From: Desulfomicrobium macestii
Lineage (GTDB): Bacteria > Desulfobacterota > Desulfovibrionia > Desulfovibrionales > Desulfomicrobiaceae
Reading direction: 5' to 3'
DNA length: 59,164 bases
NCBI RefSeq assembly: GCF_014873765.1
Contig: NZ_JADBGG010000029.1
Location: 1-59,164, forward strand
Made by a program: the position numbers and the translations under genes. The notes beneath the pieces were generated by a model that saw only the letters and a list, made by a program, of their open reading frames with translations, searched no databases and was not told the origin of the DNA. Of the stretch, positions 1 to 7,753 are shown piece after piece (positions within the stretch are counted from its first letter, which is position 1; each line of letters begins with the position of its first letter).

Positions 1-161
1 CGAACAGATGCCCCAGGTAAAAATGGCGATGTAAGAATGGCGGAGATTCCACCTAAAAATCAGGCGAATCTGTTCAAACAAACTGAGCCACTTCTCCTTG
101 CTAGGGTAAAACATGGACTTATTTTGCTTTCATGTAATGATCGCAGTGGAGCTTGTAAACG

Positions 162-188
162 AAAAAAGGGAGATTTGCACTCCCTTTT
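162..188 (-). terminator. Intrinsic terminator after companion gene P1
   Basis: On the minus strand a 9-bp perfect stem (AAAAGGGAG pairing with CTCCCTTTT, 7-nt loop) runs into further T residues, about 40 bp beyond the stop codon of the P1 gene. It fits the end of the A1-P1 transcription unit. In bases 1-161 I see no convincing gene: short frames are open in several directions but lack a recognisable product. Confidence 0.7.
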
Positions 189-224
189 AATAAAAACTAT
201 CGTCCTACTTACACGTAAGACAAA

Positions 225-785
225 TTACGATTCATACGATGTCTTGATCACGTGTTCAAGAACATCAACCGAAAACCCCACAACGTCCAAGCTCAAATCC
301 AAGTCCACGCCAACATGGGCTCCAGCATCAAGCCCGGAAAGCTCCGACACGGAACCAAGCCCATCCACGGACAAGCCGACAACATCATCCAAAGCCAGGA
401 TATCATCCAGCGACCAGCCCTGAAAATCCGGCATGGTCTCTTCCGGGGTCTGTTCGCCCAGGGCAAAGGAGCCCAGGGTTGTCGTGCCATCCACGGCTTC
501 GGCAATATAACTGTAATGCGTCGCGACCATGGATTGTCCGCCATCCCCGGAAACGGGGCAGACAAACGAATACTGCCCATCAGGCCAGACGGTAAGCTCT
601 CCCCCGAAAGGCGGAGCCAGAACCAACCCGTCCTCGGGAACCTGGAAGCCCGCGAATTCCACGACACGCAGAAAATCCGAAGATTTCGGCTCAGGCCAGA
701 AGTGGCCGGTTTGTGCGTTTTGGAGGGCGCTATCGCTATTTATAAAGCTTGTCACAAATATTCCCATAAAGCTGTTGTTGCACAA
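225..785 (-). CDS. Companion protein P1 of Lap-type adhesin A1 (uncharacterised paralogue family)
   Basis: First of three paralogous acidic proteins of about 180 aa, each encoded directly downstream of a Lap-type adhesin. The shared core is seen here as FAGFQVPEDGLVLAPPFGG followed by ELTVWPDGQYSF, and later PDFQGWSLDD. The TVWPDG.Y stretch resembles the beta-hairpin of VCBS-type domains. The C-terminus (LSVDVLEHVIKTSYES) is short, hydrophobic and hydroxyl-rich, like the ends of P2 and P3, and might be a type I secretion signal (inference). No signal peptide or membrane segment is clear. The start is uncertain: the longest frame begins with TTG at 785, the first ATG is at 767, and neither has a Shine-Dalgarno sequence, unlike P2 and P3. 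A third frame starting ATGATG just upstream stops after 20 codons, so the 5' end may have decayed. Function unknown. Confidence 0.75.
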   Translation of the reverse strand: MCNNSFMGIFVTSFINSDSALQNAQTGHFWPEPKSSDFLRVVEFAGFQVPEDGLVLAPPFGGELTVWPDGQYSFVCPVSGDGGQSMVATHYSYIAEAVDGTTTLGSFALGEQTPEETMPDFQGWSLDDILALDDVVGLSVDGLGSVSELSGLDAGAHVGVDLDLSLDVVGFSVDVLEHVIKTSYES

Positions 786-808
786 TCACCGTCATCATGA
801 AGAAAAGT

Positions 809-834
809 GGGAAAGGGAGTTTACCCCCTTTCCC
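809..834 (-). terminator. Hairpin between A1 and P1
   Basis: A perfect 9-bp stem GGGAAAGGG/CCCTTTCCC with an 8-nt loop lies just after the A1 stop codon and before P1, followed on the minus strand by ACTTTTCTTC. It may act as a weak terminator or 3'-end stabiliser, lowering companion expression relative to the adhesin. The same stem core occurs between A3 and P3. Confidence 0.5.
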
Positions 835-846
835 TTCACCTAATCA

Positions 847-3800
847 TTAGATTTCCGTCGTGATATGTTGTGTGAGCATTGTGTTGACCGCATCGTCCAA
901 GTCACCGGTGACGGTCACCGAGATATGAACGGAATTGTCGGTCGTTATCGGATCGCCATCAAGATCAAGGTGCACATCAAGAACGCCTGATGTGTTTTCA
1001 ACCACAGACAAGAAACCGCCATCCTTCAGACTCTGAGCGCTCTGTCCTGCAAAAATGCCACTCAGATCTAGTTCATCACCCTCGGCGCCCAGCTTGAAGT
1101 CAATAATCTGGTCATGACCACCGTCTAGGTCTGCCGATCCGTACTTGAAGGCATTCTGTCCCGTACCGCCAGAAATGATGTCGTCGCCGGCACCGCCAGA
1201 AATGGTGTCGTTCCCTTCCTGGCCGTATATGGTGTCGTTTCCAGAGCCACCTTCGATAGAGTCATTACCACCTACTCGACCGCTTTCCGTCGACAACGCA
1301 GTGTGGTTGTTCTTGATGTATTCAAGCGTGTCATTTCGAGTCCAAGTTTCAAAACCGAGAACGTTTCCGGTTTCCAATTCCGCGAAAGCCAGCCAACCCG
1401 ATCCGTCCGGCAACGTCACCCCGGGCACATTGTCCGTATTCATGGCGTCGCCGAATATCAGATCATTCCCGGCACCGCCTTGCAACACGTCATCTCCTGC
1501 TTCTTCGTTCACGACGACCGCGCCAGTAAGCTCGTCGATGACGGCGGTCATATCCGCTGCACTTGTGACGTTTTGCGCAGAACCTCCGCTGCCTTCAAGT
1601 TGTGAAAGCAGACTCAAGGTACCACCACCGACATTAATTCCAACGGCTTCAATCACAAACGCCTGTTCCGACCCTGAACCATCCCCGTCAAATTCAATGA
1701 TCCCGACTTCACTCGTCGAATCCGAACTCGACCACCCCCCAAACCACCCACCATGCCATCCACCGCCATACGTCCCAAGCACATGGCCCATCGCTGCATC
1801 AGCAGATATTGTACCACTATAATTATCTTGCGCTTCGTTAGGCTGACCATCCGACACAAATATTACTTTATTGACATCGGCATTCTGCAATGGCCCACTG
1901 GATTCAATCCACTTATTAGCCTCAACCAATGCGATTTCATAGTTAGTATTGCCAAGATTAGCACTTAAACCATTAACGGCAGCAATTGCGCTGGCCAGTT
2001 GTCCGCCATCTCCATCCTGATCTACGCCACCTTGCGTAATATGATATGTTCCAACCACTTCTGCTGTGGATCCAAATCTGACAATATGCACCTTCACATC
2101 TTGAGCCTGTGAATTTTTCAAATCATTTAATGCACTTACAACCGCAAGCTTCAAGCCATCCAAACTGGCATCCATGCTCCCCGAATTATCCAGCACCAAC
2201 ACAATATTTGCAACTTTCCCATTAATTTCAGACGTGCTTCCAGGATCGCCAACCAGTATATCGTTGTCGGAATCACCGGCTATCACGCCAGACCCTGTCC
2301 CAACAGTATATGCTGCGGAGGAATTGGCATTCTCGTCCTCAGCAGAACCGACAATGAACATTGGATCCACAAGATCCGGCAAGGCGAAGGTCACTTGGGC
2401 TTCGTTGCTGATGTAGTCATTTCCATGAACGTCCTTCAGCGTATACGTAAAACTGTCGATTTCTCCATTAGGTCCTGCGTTGTGCTCATAGGTGAAGTTG
2501 CCCTCGGGATTAATGGTCAGTTTGCCATACTGCATGTCCACCGTCGTTTGACCATTTAGTACCAGCACATGGCTCTGACCATTCGCAATCCACTTGATCG
2601 AATGTACCGAAAGGTTGTCCACAGGTGTATCCGCATCCCAGTCACGGCCACTGGCCGCGCCTGCGTCATTGTCATCGTCAGTGATAATGTTGCCCGTGAA
2701 GGATGTGCCCACTACAGTATAAGAATTATCAACAGCAACGGGGTCTTCGTTAACAAAAACGCCCTGAGGATTGGGTTCATTGCCGGTTATTGTCAGAGTC
2801 GCCGAAGAATAGTCACCATCGGCATCCTTTATCCAATATTTGAAAACGTCTGAGTACGAAATTCCATCAGCGGGCAGGGCTTCGTAGGAAACGACCTTGG
2901 CGTAGAAGTCAGAATCGTCGTTCGCGGCGGATCCATTCTTGCTGTAGGGCAACCCCTCAATAACCACGGTGCTGAAAGAACCAATGTCCGATACCGTGAA
3001 GGTTCCAACATTATTGGAATTGCCGTTGGCCCACGCCACGTTCGTTGTATTAGCATAAACTTGCCCGTCAGAGTTGTTACTAATGATGCCTGTTGCAATG
3101 CGAACACCATCTGCGTCGAATGCGTGCCAGCGAGCAGCTTCTCCCCCCCGCTCATTCCTGAAGAGGTTTGAAACGGTAATGATTGCTGAACTGACTGGAC
3201 CACCAAACTCAAAGGCGAGAGCTTCACTCAGGGACCCTGCATAATTGATCTGATCCGCAGCAGAAAGCGTGTCGTCAGCCGTACCACTGTCCACACCCTT
3301 TGCAGGAGAGTTGCCCCCATTCGTTATTATACCGCTAGCGCCGGTATCGGATGAAACATACTTTCCTTCTGCGTCGAAAAAGGATTCCCCCAACTTAAAG
3401 GCTTTGAGCCCGACATCCCCACCATCATGATGAGTAGTTGCTCCAGGCAGTTTGGTCGGATCAGTCGTATACTGATAGCGGCCATCAGCCTCAATGGTCA
3501 GTGTACCATACTTGCCGGAAATTGATGTACCTGTATCGCCTACGGACATTTTCTCCGAAGACCCAAAGTATCCGTTTTCATTCGCGTCAAAGCCGACCTG
3601 AACCACAGTAGCAGGCTGATCAGCGCCCGGGGTATCCGCGCCCGCGCCATCAAGACCCGATTCGGTAGACGCGCCGGTCAGGACGTTGCCAGTCGCCATG
3701 CGCGTCACGCCGGCCTCAGATTCCAGGACATCAACCTGATCCGTATCATTACGGGCAATAGGGGTGTCGTCGTTGATGATGATGCGGATGAAATCCTGAG

Positions 3801-6735
3801 CGGAAGTCAGATCCCCGTCGAAAGTCGTCAAAGTGAACTTGTCGATCTCCCATTTGGAATTGCCAAGAACATCCGTAGTGGCGCCTGTCAGTTCATACAC
3901 ATACGAAGCCACTCCAGTGTCAACTTCGTAGCTGGTTACGGTCAATTCTCCGCTGTCACCAGACACCTTAGATCCCACCAAATCTGCGAGTTCTATAGAA
4001 GTCCCATTAATGGTAACGCTCTTAATGTCCTCCAGCCCGTCGGGATCGGCGATCTTGAACGTGCCATAAGCGAACTCATCATCGGAGTCCGGATTCGAAC
4101 CGATGGACGACAACGCAGCCTCGTCAACATCCGCCCAATCTCCGGTCTTCACAGTCAAGGTCGGGCGGTCGTTACGGCCCTCGATGACTATTGTCAGAGT
4201 CGCAGTGGAGATGTCGCCGTCCGTATCCTTAATACTATACTTAAAGGTTTCTGTAAGGGGCTCATCGTCGTCGTCCAAATACTGCACCTTAGCATTATCT
4301 AAATTGTACGAATACCTCCCGTCAGGCCAGCCAATGAACCAACCATGCTGCGCCTGCGTACTCTCCCATCCATCAAAAGACATAGATTCATCGGCACCGT
4401 TGATGTCGTTGTCGGTCACATTACCGTCTATCCAACCAAAAAATCCCTTAGTGTCTTCATTGATGACATGCTCGTCATCCACCGCGATCGGCTTGTCATC
4501 AACAATCTTGATATAGAAGGAATCTTCAAGGGCTATCGCATCCCCATCAGCGTCAACGGCCTCGATCATTGAACCAAAATCGATCTTGATATTGTTACTC
4601 TGCTTTCCAGTGTGAGCCAGCTCGTCATAAAGACGGAACTCATAATGGCCAGTATTGGAGTCAAGGCGCAATTCGAAAACAATATTTCCGGTGTCGTGAT
4701 CCGGACCCGGACGTTTGTCGAGGTCTGGCTCGGTCGCGGTCAGCACGTAGTAACCATCCTCGCCCAGCGGATCGATGGTATAATCCAAGGGCACGGCTTG
4801 GAGACCCTTGTAGGATTGCATGGACGTCAATCCGAGTTCTAAAAGTTGTGCTTTCGCATCATCCGTAAATCTGAATTTTCCATCATCATCGGCGCCAAAG
4901 TTGACAATCCTTCCCAATTCACCCTCGATAAACGCTGGACCAGAGGCACCCGTGCCGGGGTCGCCGGTAAAGGAGCCATCAAGCCGATGACCATCGTTGG
5001 GGCTCGTGCCAACCGACCAGTCGGTGTCAATATCGTTTTCGCTAACCTTTCCAATTTCACGCCCAATCAATTCCGGCACGTCATCGGTTACCTTGATGAC
5101 AAAGCCGCTCTCCAAAGTGATGGAGTCGCCGTCGCCATCGGTAGCCTTGATGACGGAAGAAAGGTCAAGACTCAGCTTATCTTCACCATTTTCGGCCGGC
5201 TCAAGATTCTCGCCTTCTCCATTGTGATCAAGCTGATCGATCAGGCTGAACTTGTAGGATCCGTCGCTGTGCAGTTCCAGAACAAATACAGGCCGCCCTT
5301 CGGGTCCGGCAGGCTGATCAGCGGAGTCTTCGACCATCGCAATGCGGGCCTGATTCTGATTATCATCAGGCACGAAAGCAATCAGCCTCGAACCATCGAT
5401 TCGATAATCAAGGCTCTCGCCCTTCGAAGTAAGACCCTGATCCCGCAACGCGCCAAGGCCATCGAGATCAAGGCTGAAGCCGTTTTCGCCCCTACCGTCA
5501 GCACCAAAGGACACCAGCGACTTCACTGAACCCCAAATATTTGCCGGGCCACCATGGTCATATCTCGGATCGCCGGTATAGGAACCGTCGTAATGCTTGC
5601 CTTGCCACACACCATCATCGGGGCTCGTGCCTTCGGACCAACGTGTCGCGATATCATCCTCATCGACCGTCCGGGTAATGAATGCGTCACCCCGTGCCAC
5701 AGGAGAATCATCATCAATGATCAGGTTCAATCCGCCGCTGGCCGGATCGCCGGAACCATCTCTCACCGTGAAGGTGAAATTGTAAACGATGTCGTCTTCG
5801 GTGTTGAACTCGGAGTGATCCAGCGGCCTGTAGAGCGTGAACAGATATTCCCCAGTCTGAAGATCGGTCAGTTCCAGGCTGAAAACCATCACTTTCTGTA
5901 CGGCGATTTCAAATTGAGGCTCAGGCGGAGCAACCTTGGCCGCCATATCGAAACCAGCGGAGGGCCGGTCATCGACAGGCTTCTTGTATTCAAACTCCCA
6001 ATAGCCATTCAATGTCTGGCCATCAGAAGACACTTCGTAGAGCACCTGGTGCCCCTGAGAGGTTACGGAAGGAAGACCGGCCAGATTCCATGTGAAAGGC
6101 AGAGTTTCAGCCGGGCCATCGCCGCCGAAGTTGTAATTCAGAAAACCTTTGGCGGAGGCTGCGGTTGCGGCATTATCCCCATCAGCATCACTGTCATCAT
6201 TGCCATTAAACGGGGTGACAAACCGTTCACGTACGAGTCCGTCCTCGTCCGCCGCAGCGCTCACAAACCCTGCAGTGGGCAAGGGATTGTCGTCGTTCGC
6301 TTCAATATTCGCAAAGGTCAATGTCGTCAGTGGCTCATCTTCCAGCCCGTCAAGCTTTGTGATTCCATCAAGCCTCTCGCCCGGATCTTCCTCATACGCC
6401 CCCACGCCACCACTGCCCTCCGCGCCGCCGTCAGGCCCAGCCGCAGGCTCCACGTCCTTTTCACCCAAAGCTGCCAGAAATTCCTGCATGTCCAGAACCG
6501 TACCATCAGGCATGACCACATTGGGTGCCTGGGCTTCGCCCAGATCCGTGAAGTCGAGGACTACCTGGCCGCCGTTCGCGAATTCAAAAACCACATTTCC
6601 GCCGTCCATCTTCACTTCGGCCTGATCAAAAGCAGCCTCAAGCACAATATCCTGACCGGGGATCGCGTTGACGATGACGGTCTGTCCGGTTTCTGGGGCC
6701 TGTACGTTCTGTTTGGAATTCTGCGATTCAGCCAT
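847..6735 (-). CDS. Lap-type RTX adhesin A1, type I secreted, with VWA domain
   Basis: Giant (1962 aa) acidic repeat protein expected to be exported by the type I system encoded at 17830-21364 and anchored in the outer-membrane pore. Residues 1-95 form a retention-module-like domain, followed by PAAGPDGG at about 97-104, matching the [TAP]AAG motif cut by LapG proteases. Then come several T1SS-143/VCBS-like repeats marked by DDxP and DGDGD motifs, a VWA domain from about residue 1510 with a DNSGSM MIDAS motif, and RTX nonapeptides (GGSGNDTIYGQEGNDTI type) around 1750-1865. The C-terminal 90 residues resemble the type I secretion target domain and end NTMLTQHITTEI. The longer GTG start at 6747 lies inside the GTGGAGG ribosome site; the ATG at 6735 is preferred. 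Individual repeat boundaries are approximate. Confidence 0.9.
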   Translation of the reverse strand: MAESQNSKQNVQAPETGQTVIVNAIPGQDIVLEAAFDQAEVKMDGGNVVFEFANGGQVVLDFTDLGEAQAPNVVMPDGTVLDMQEFLAALGEKDVEPAAGPDGGAEGSGGVGAYEEDPGERLDGITKLDGLEDEPLTTLTFANIEANDDNPLPTAGFVSAAADEDGLVRERFVTPFNGNDDSDADGDNAATAASAKGFLNYNFGGDGPAETLPFTWNLAGLPSVTSQGHQVLYEVSSDGQTLNGYWEFEYKKPVDDRPSAGFDMAAKVAPPEPQFEIAVQKVMVFSLELTDLQTGEYLFTLYRPLDHSEFNTEDDIVYNFTFTVRDGSGDPASGGLNLIIDDDSPVARGDAFITRTVDEDDIATRWSEGTSPDDGVWQGKHYDGSYTGDPRYDHGGPANIWGSVKSLVSFGADGRGENGFSLDLDGLGALRDQGLTSKGESLDYRIDGSRLIAFVPDDNQNQARIAMVEDSADQPAGPEGRPVFVLELHSDGSYKFSLIDQLDHNGEGENLEPAENGEDKLSLDLSSVIKATDGDGDSITLESGFVIKVTDDVPELIGREIGKVSENDIDTDWSVGTSPNDGHRLDGSFTGDPGTGASGPAFIEGELGRIVNFGADDDGKFRFTDDAKAQLLELGLTSMQSYKGLQAVPLDYTIDPLGEDGYYVLTATEPDLDKRPGPDHDTGNIVFELRLDSNTGHYEFRLYDELAHTGKQSNNIKIDFGSMIEAVDADGDAIALEDSFYIKIVDDKPIAVDDEHVINEDTKGFFGWIDGNVTDNDINGADESMSFDGWESTQAQHGWFIGWPDGRYSYNLDNAKVQYLDDDDEPLTETFKYSIKDTDGDISTATLTIVIEGRNDRPTLTVKTGDWADVDEAALSSIGSNPDSDDEFAYGTFKIADPDGLEDIKSVTINGTSIELADLVGSKVSGDSGELTVTSYEVDTGVASYVYELTGATTDVLGNSKWEIDKFTLTTFDGDLTSAQDFIRIIINDDTPIARNDTDQVDVLESEAGVTRMATGNVLTGASTESGLDGAGADTPGADQPATVVQVGFDANENGYFGSSEKMSVGDTGTSISGKYGTLTIEADGRYQYTTDPTKLPGATTHHDGGDVGLKAFKLGESFFDAEGKYVSSDTGASGIITNGGNSPAKGVDSGTADDTLSAADQINYAGSLSEALAFEFGGPVSSAIITVSNLFRNERGGEAARWHAFDADGVRIATGIISNNSDGQVYANTTNVAWANGNSNNVGTFTVSDIGSFSTVVIEGLPYSKNGSAANDDSDFYAKVVSYEALPADGISYSDVFKYWIKDADGDYSSATLTITGNEPNPQGVFVNEDPVAVDNSYTVVGTSFTGNIITDDDNDAGAASGRDWDADTPVDNLSVHSIKWIANGQSHVLVLNGQTTVDMQYGKLTINPEGNFTYEHNAGPNGEIDSFTYTLKDVHGNDYISNEAQVTFALPDLVDPMFIVGSAEDENANSSAAYTVGTGSGVIAGDSDNDILVGDPGSTSEINGKVANIVLVLDNSGSMDASLDGLKLAVVSALNDLKNSQAQDVKVHIVRFGSTAEVVGTYHITQGGVDQDGDGGQLASAIAAVNGLSANLGNTNYEIALVEANKWIESSGPLQNADVNKVIFVSDGQPNEAQDNYSGTISADAAMGHVLGTYGGGWHGGWFGGWSSSDSTSEVGIIEFDGDGSGSEQAFVIEAVGINVGGGTLSLLSQLEGSGGSAQNVTSAADMTAVIDELTGAVVVNEEAGDDVLQGGAGNDLIFGDAMNTDNVPGVTLPDGSGWLAFAELETGNVLGFETWTRNDTLEYIKNNHTALSTESGRVGGNDSIEGGSGNDTIYGQEGNDTISGGAGDDIISGGTGQNAFKYGSADLDGGHDQIIDFKLGAEGDELDLSGIFAGQSAQSLKDGGFLSVVENTSGVLDVHLDLDGDPITTDNSVHISVTVTGDLDDAVNTMLTQHITTEI

Positions 6736-6811
6736 GGTGTCCTCCACCTTCGGGTTATGTAAAATTTGGGGTTAATGCCCGTTTACAACCATTTTAAATT
6801 CTTTGACGTTT

Positions 6812-6867
6812 TTTATGCGGGCAGGAAGGGCTAGGGTCAAGCATGAAAGATTTTATTCGAGGTATGA
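6812..6867 (-). promoter_or_regulatory. Predicted promoter and upstream operator of adhesin A1
   Basis: On the minus strand TCATACC (6861-6867) is followed 12 nt later by TTTCATGC, which abuts a -35-like TTGACC (6835-6840). After exactly 17 nt comes CATAAA (6812-6817) as -10, about 75 nt upstream of the start codon. The same arrangement precedes A2 and A3, arguing for a common regulator binding beside the -35 box. The rest of the 6736-7142 gap holds no gene that I can support. Confidence 0.55.
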
Positions 6868-6975
6868 ATCTCAAATAAGTATCCTTTTACTGGTTTATCT
6901 AATCATTTCTGCTTATTAAAAAAACAAAACGCATACACAGAAATACTGAGGCCACCCACGCTCTCGCCCACCATC

Positions 6976-6991
6976 TCATACTTACGTATGA
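6976..6991. promoter_or_regulatory. Inverted repeat TCATAC-N4-GTATGA
   Basis: A perfect 6-bp inverted repeat with a 4-nt spacer in the A1 upstream region. Its half-site is the same hexamer found in the three adhesin promoter elements, so it may be a second binding site for the same regulator (inference). Confidence 0.4.
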
Positions 6992-7142
6992 ACACAGACA
7001 GTTGAGTCATCCGTTCGCGGACAACGAGCGGACACGAGATGGACTCTCATGGATTGAATGGGCCGAACGGTATCGGCAGGTAAGGAGGGCTGCGTTTCAG
7101 GAAGTGATACCCGGCCGCAAAGCCCGGACCCGAAAAGACGGG

Positions 7143-7673
7143 TCAGGAGCTTTGCGAATCGAGAATAAGGCGGGTCAGATCGTCGATCCCCGGGTCGGGA
7201 CCGGTCAACGTATCTACATGGTACCCATCCGGCACATCATGCGCAAAATAGTCCTGCGTATCAAAATACCCACCGTGCAAGAGGGCTTCGACGGCGCCGT
7301 CGACATCCATGAGCTCGGGCAGGGACCAGGCCTGGAAATCATGCATCAGACCGGTGCTGTCGTCCTCTCCCGGGAGCACAAAAGATCCGGCGACGATCTC
7401 GCCGTAAAGAGCTTCCGCCACATAGCCGTAAAAGGTCGATACCGGCTCCTGCATTTCCGCCGCTTCCCCCACCAACTGCGCCGCGAATTCGTACCTGCCG
7501 TCCTGCCAGACCGTCAGCATCCCTCCGAACGGCGGGCTGACCACCAGGCCGTTTTCGGGCACAGGCATCCCCGCGAATTCGAGAACCCGAAGCAAGGCAT
7601 CTCCCTCGCCTTGAGTCCAGAGCTGCCCTTTTTCAGCAGGGCGGCTCGCATATTCGTTTTGAGGGGAGTTCAT
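7143..7673 (-). CDS. Companion protein P2 of Lap-type protein A2
   Basis: A 176-aa, cysteine-free, acidic member of the P1/P2/P3 family. It shows the family core FAGMPVPENGLVVSPPFGG, then MLTVWQDGRYEF, then HDFQAWSLPELMDVDGA (nearly identical in P3) and the C-terminus GIDDLTRLILDSQSS. That tail resembles the adhesin C-termini (DD, then a short hydrophobic helix, then polar residues), so type I secretion is a reasonable guess. The ATG at 7673 is chosen because AAGG lies 7 nt upstream; an ATG at 7691 is possible. It follows A2 by 80 bp, separated by a strong hairpin. Function unknown; no database family is recognised from memory. Confidence 0.8.
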   Translation of the reverse strand: MNSPQNEYASRPAEKGQLWTQGEGDALLRVLEFAGMPVPENGLVVSPPFGGMLTVWQDGRYEFAAQLVGEAAEMQEPVSTFYGYVAEALYGEIVAGSFVLPGEDDSTGLMHDFQAWSLPELMDVDGAVEALLHGGYFDTQDYFAHDVPDGYHVDTLTGPDPGIDDLTRLILDSQSS

Positions 7674-7716
7674 AATCACACCTTTTTCCATTTCATCATT
7701 CAGTTACGCCTCACGG

Positions 7717-7743
7717 TCCGGGCAAGGGTCGCCCCTGCCCGGA
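7717..7743 (-). other. Strong hairpin between A2 and P2
   Basis: TCCGGGCA pairs with TGCCCGGA, continued by GGG/CCC after one A-C mismatch, with a 3-nt loop. It lies between the A2 stop and P2. No U-tract follows, so it is not a standard terminator; it may protect or stall at the adhesin mRNA 3' end. Confidence 0.5.
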
Positions 7744-7753
7744 GCCGTCAGCT

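Noticed and set aside
1-161. Possible end of an upstream gene or insertion sequence
   Set aside because: A plus-strand frame stops near base 35, but only 11 codons are visible; no inverted repeat or transposase motif supports a call.
5554-6762. 402-aa plus-strand open frame opposite A1
   Set aside because: It mirrors the real A1 coding strand and lacks any recognisable domain; high GC leaves the opposite strand open.
7127-7144. GACCCG/CGGGTC hairpin overlapping the P2 stop codon as terminator
   Set aside because: Six-base stem without a T-tract on the minus strand; too weak to call.
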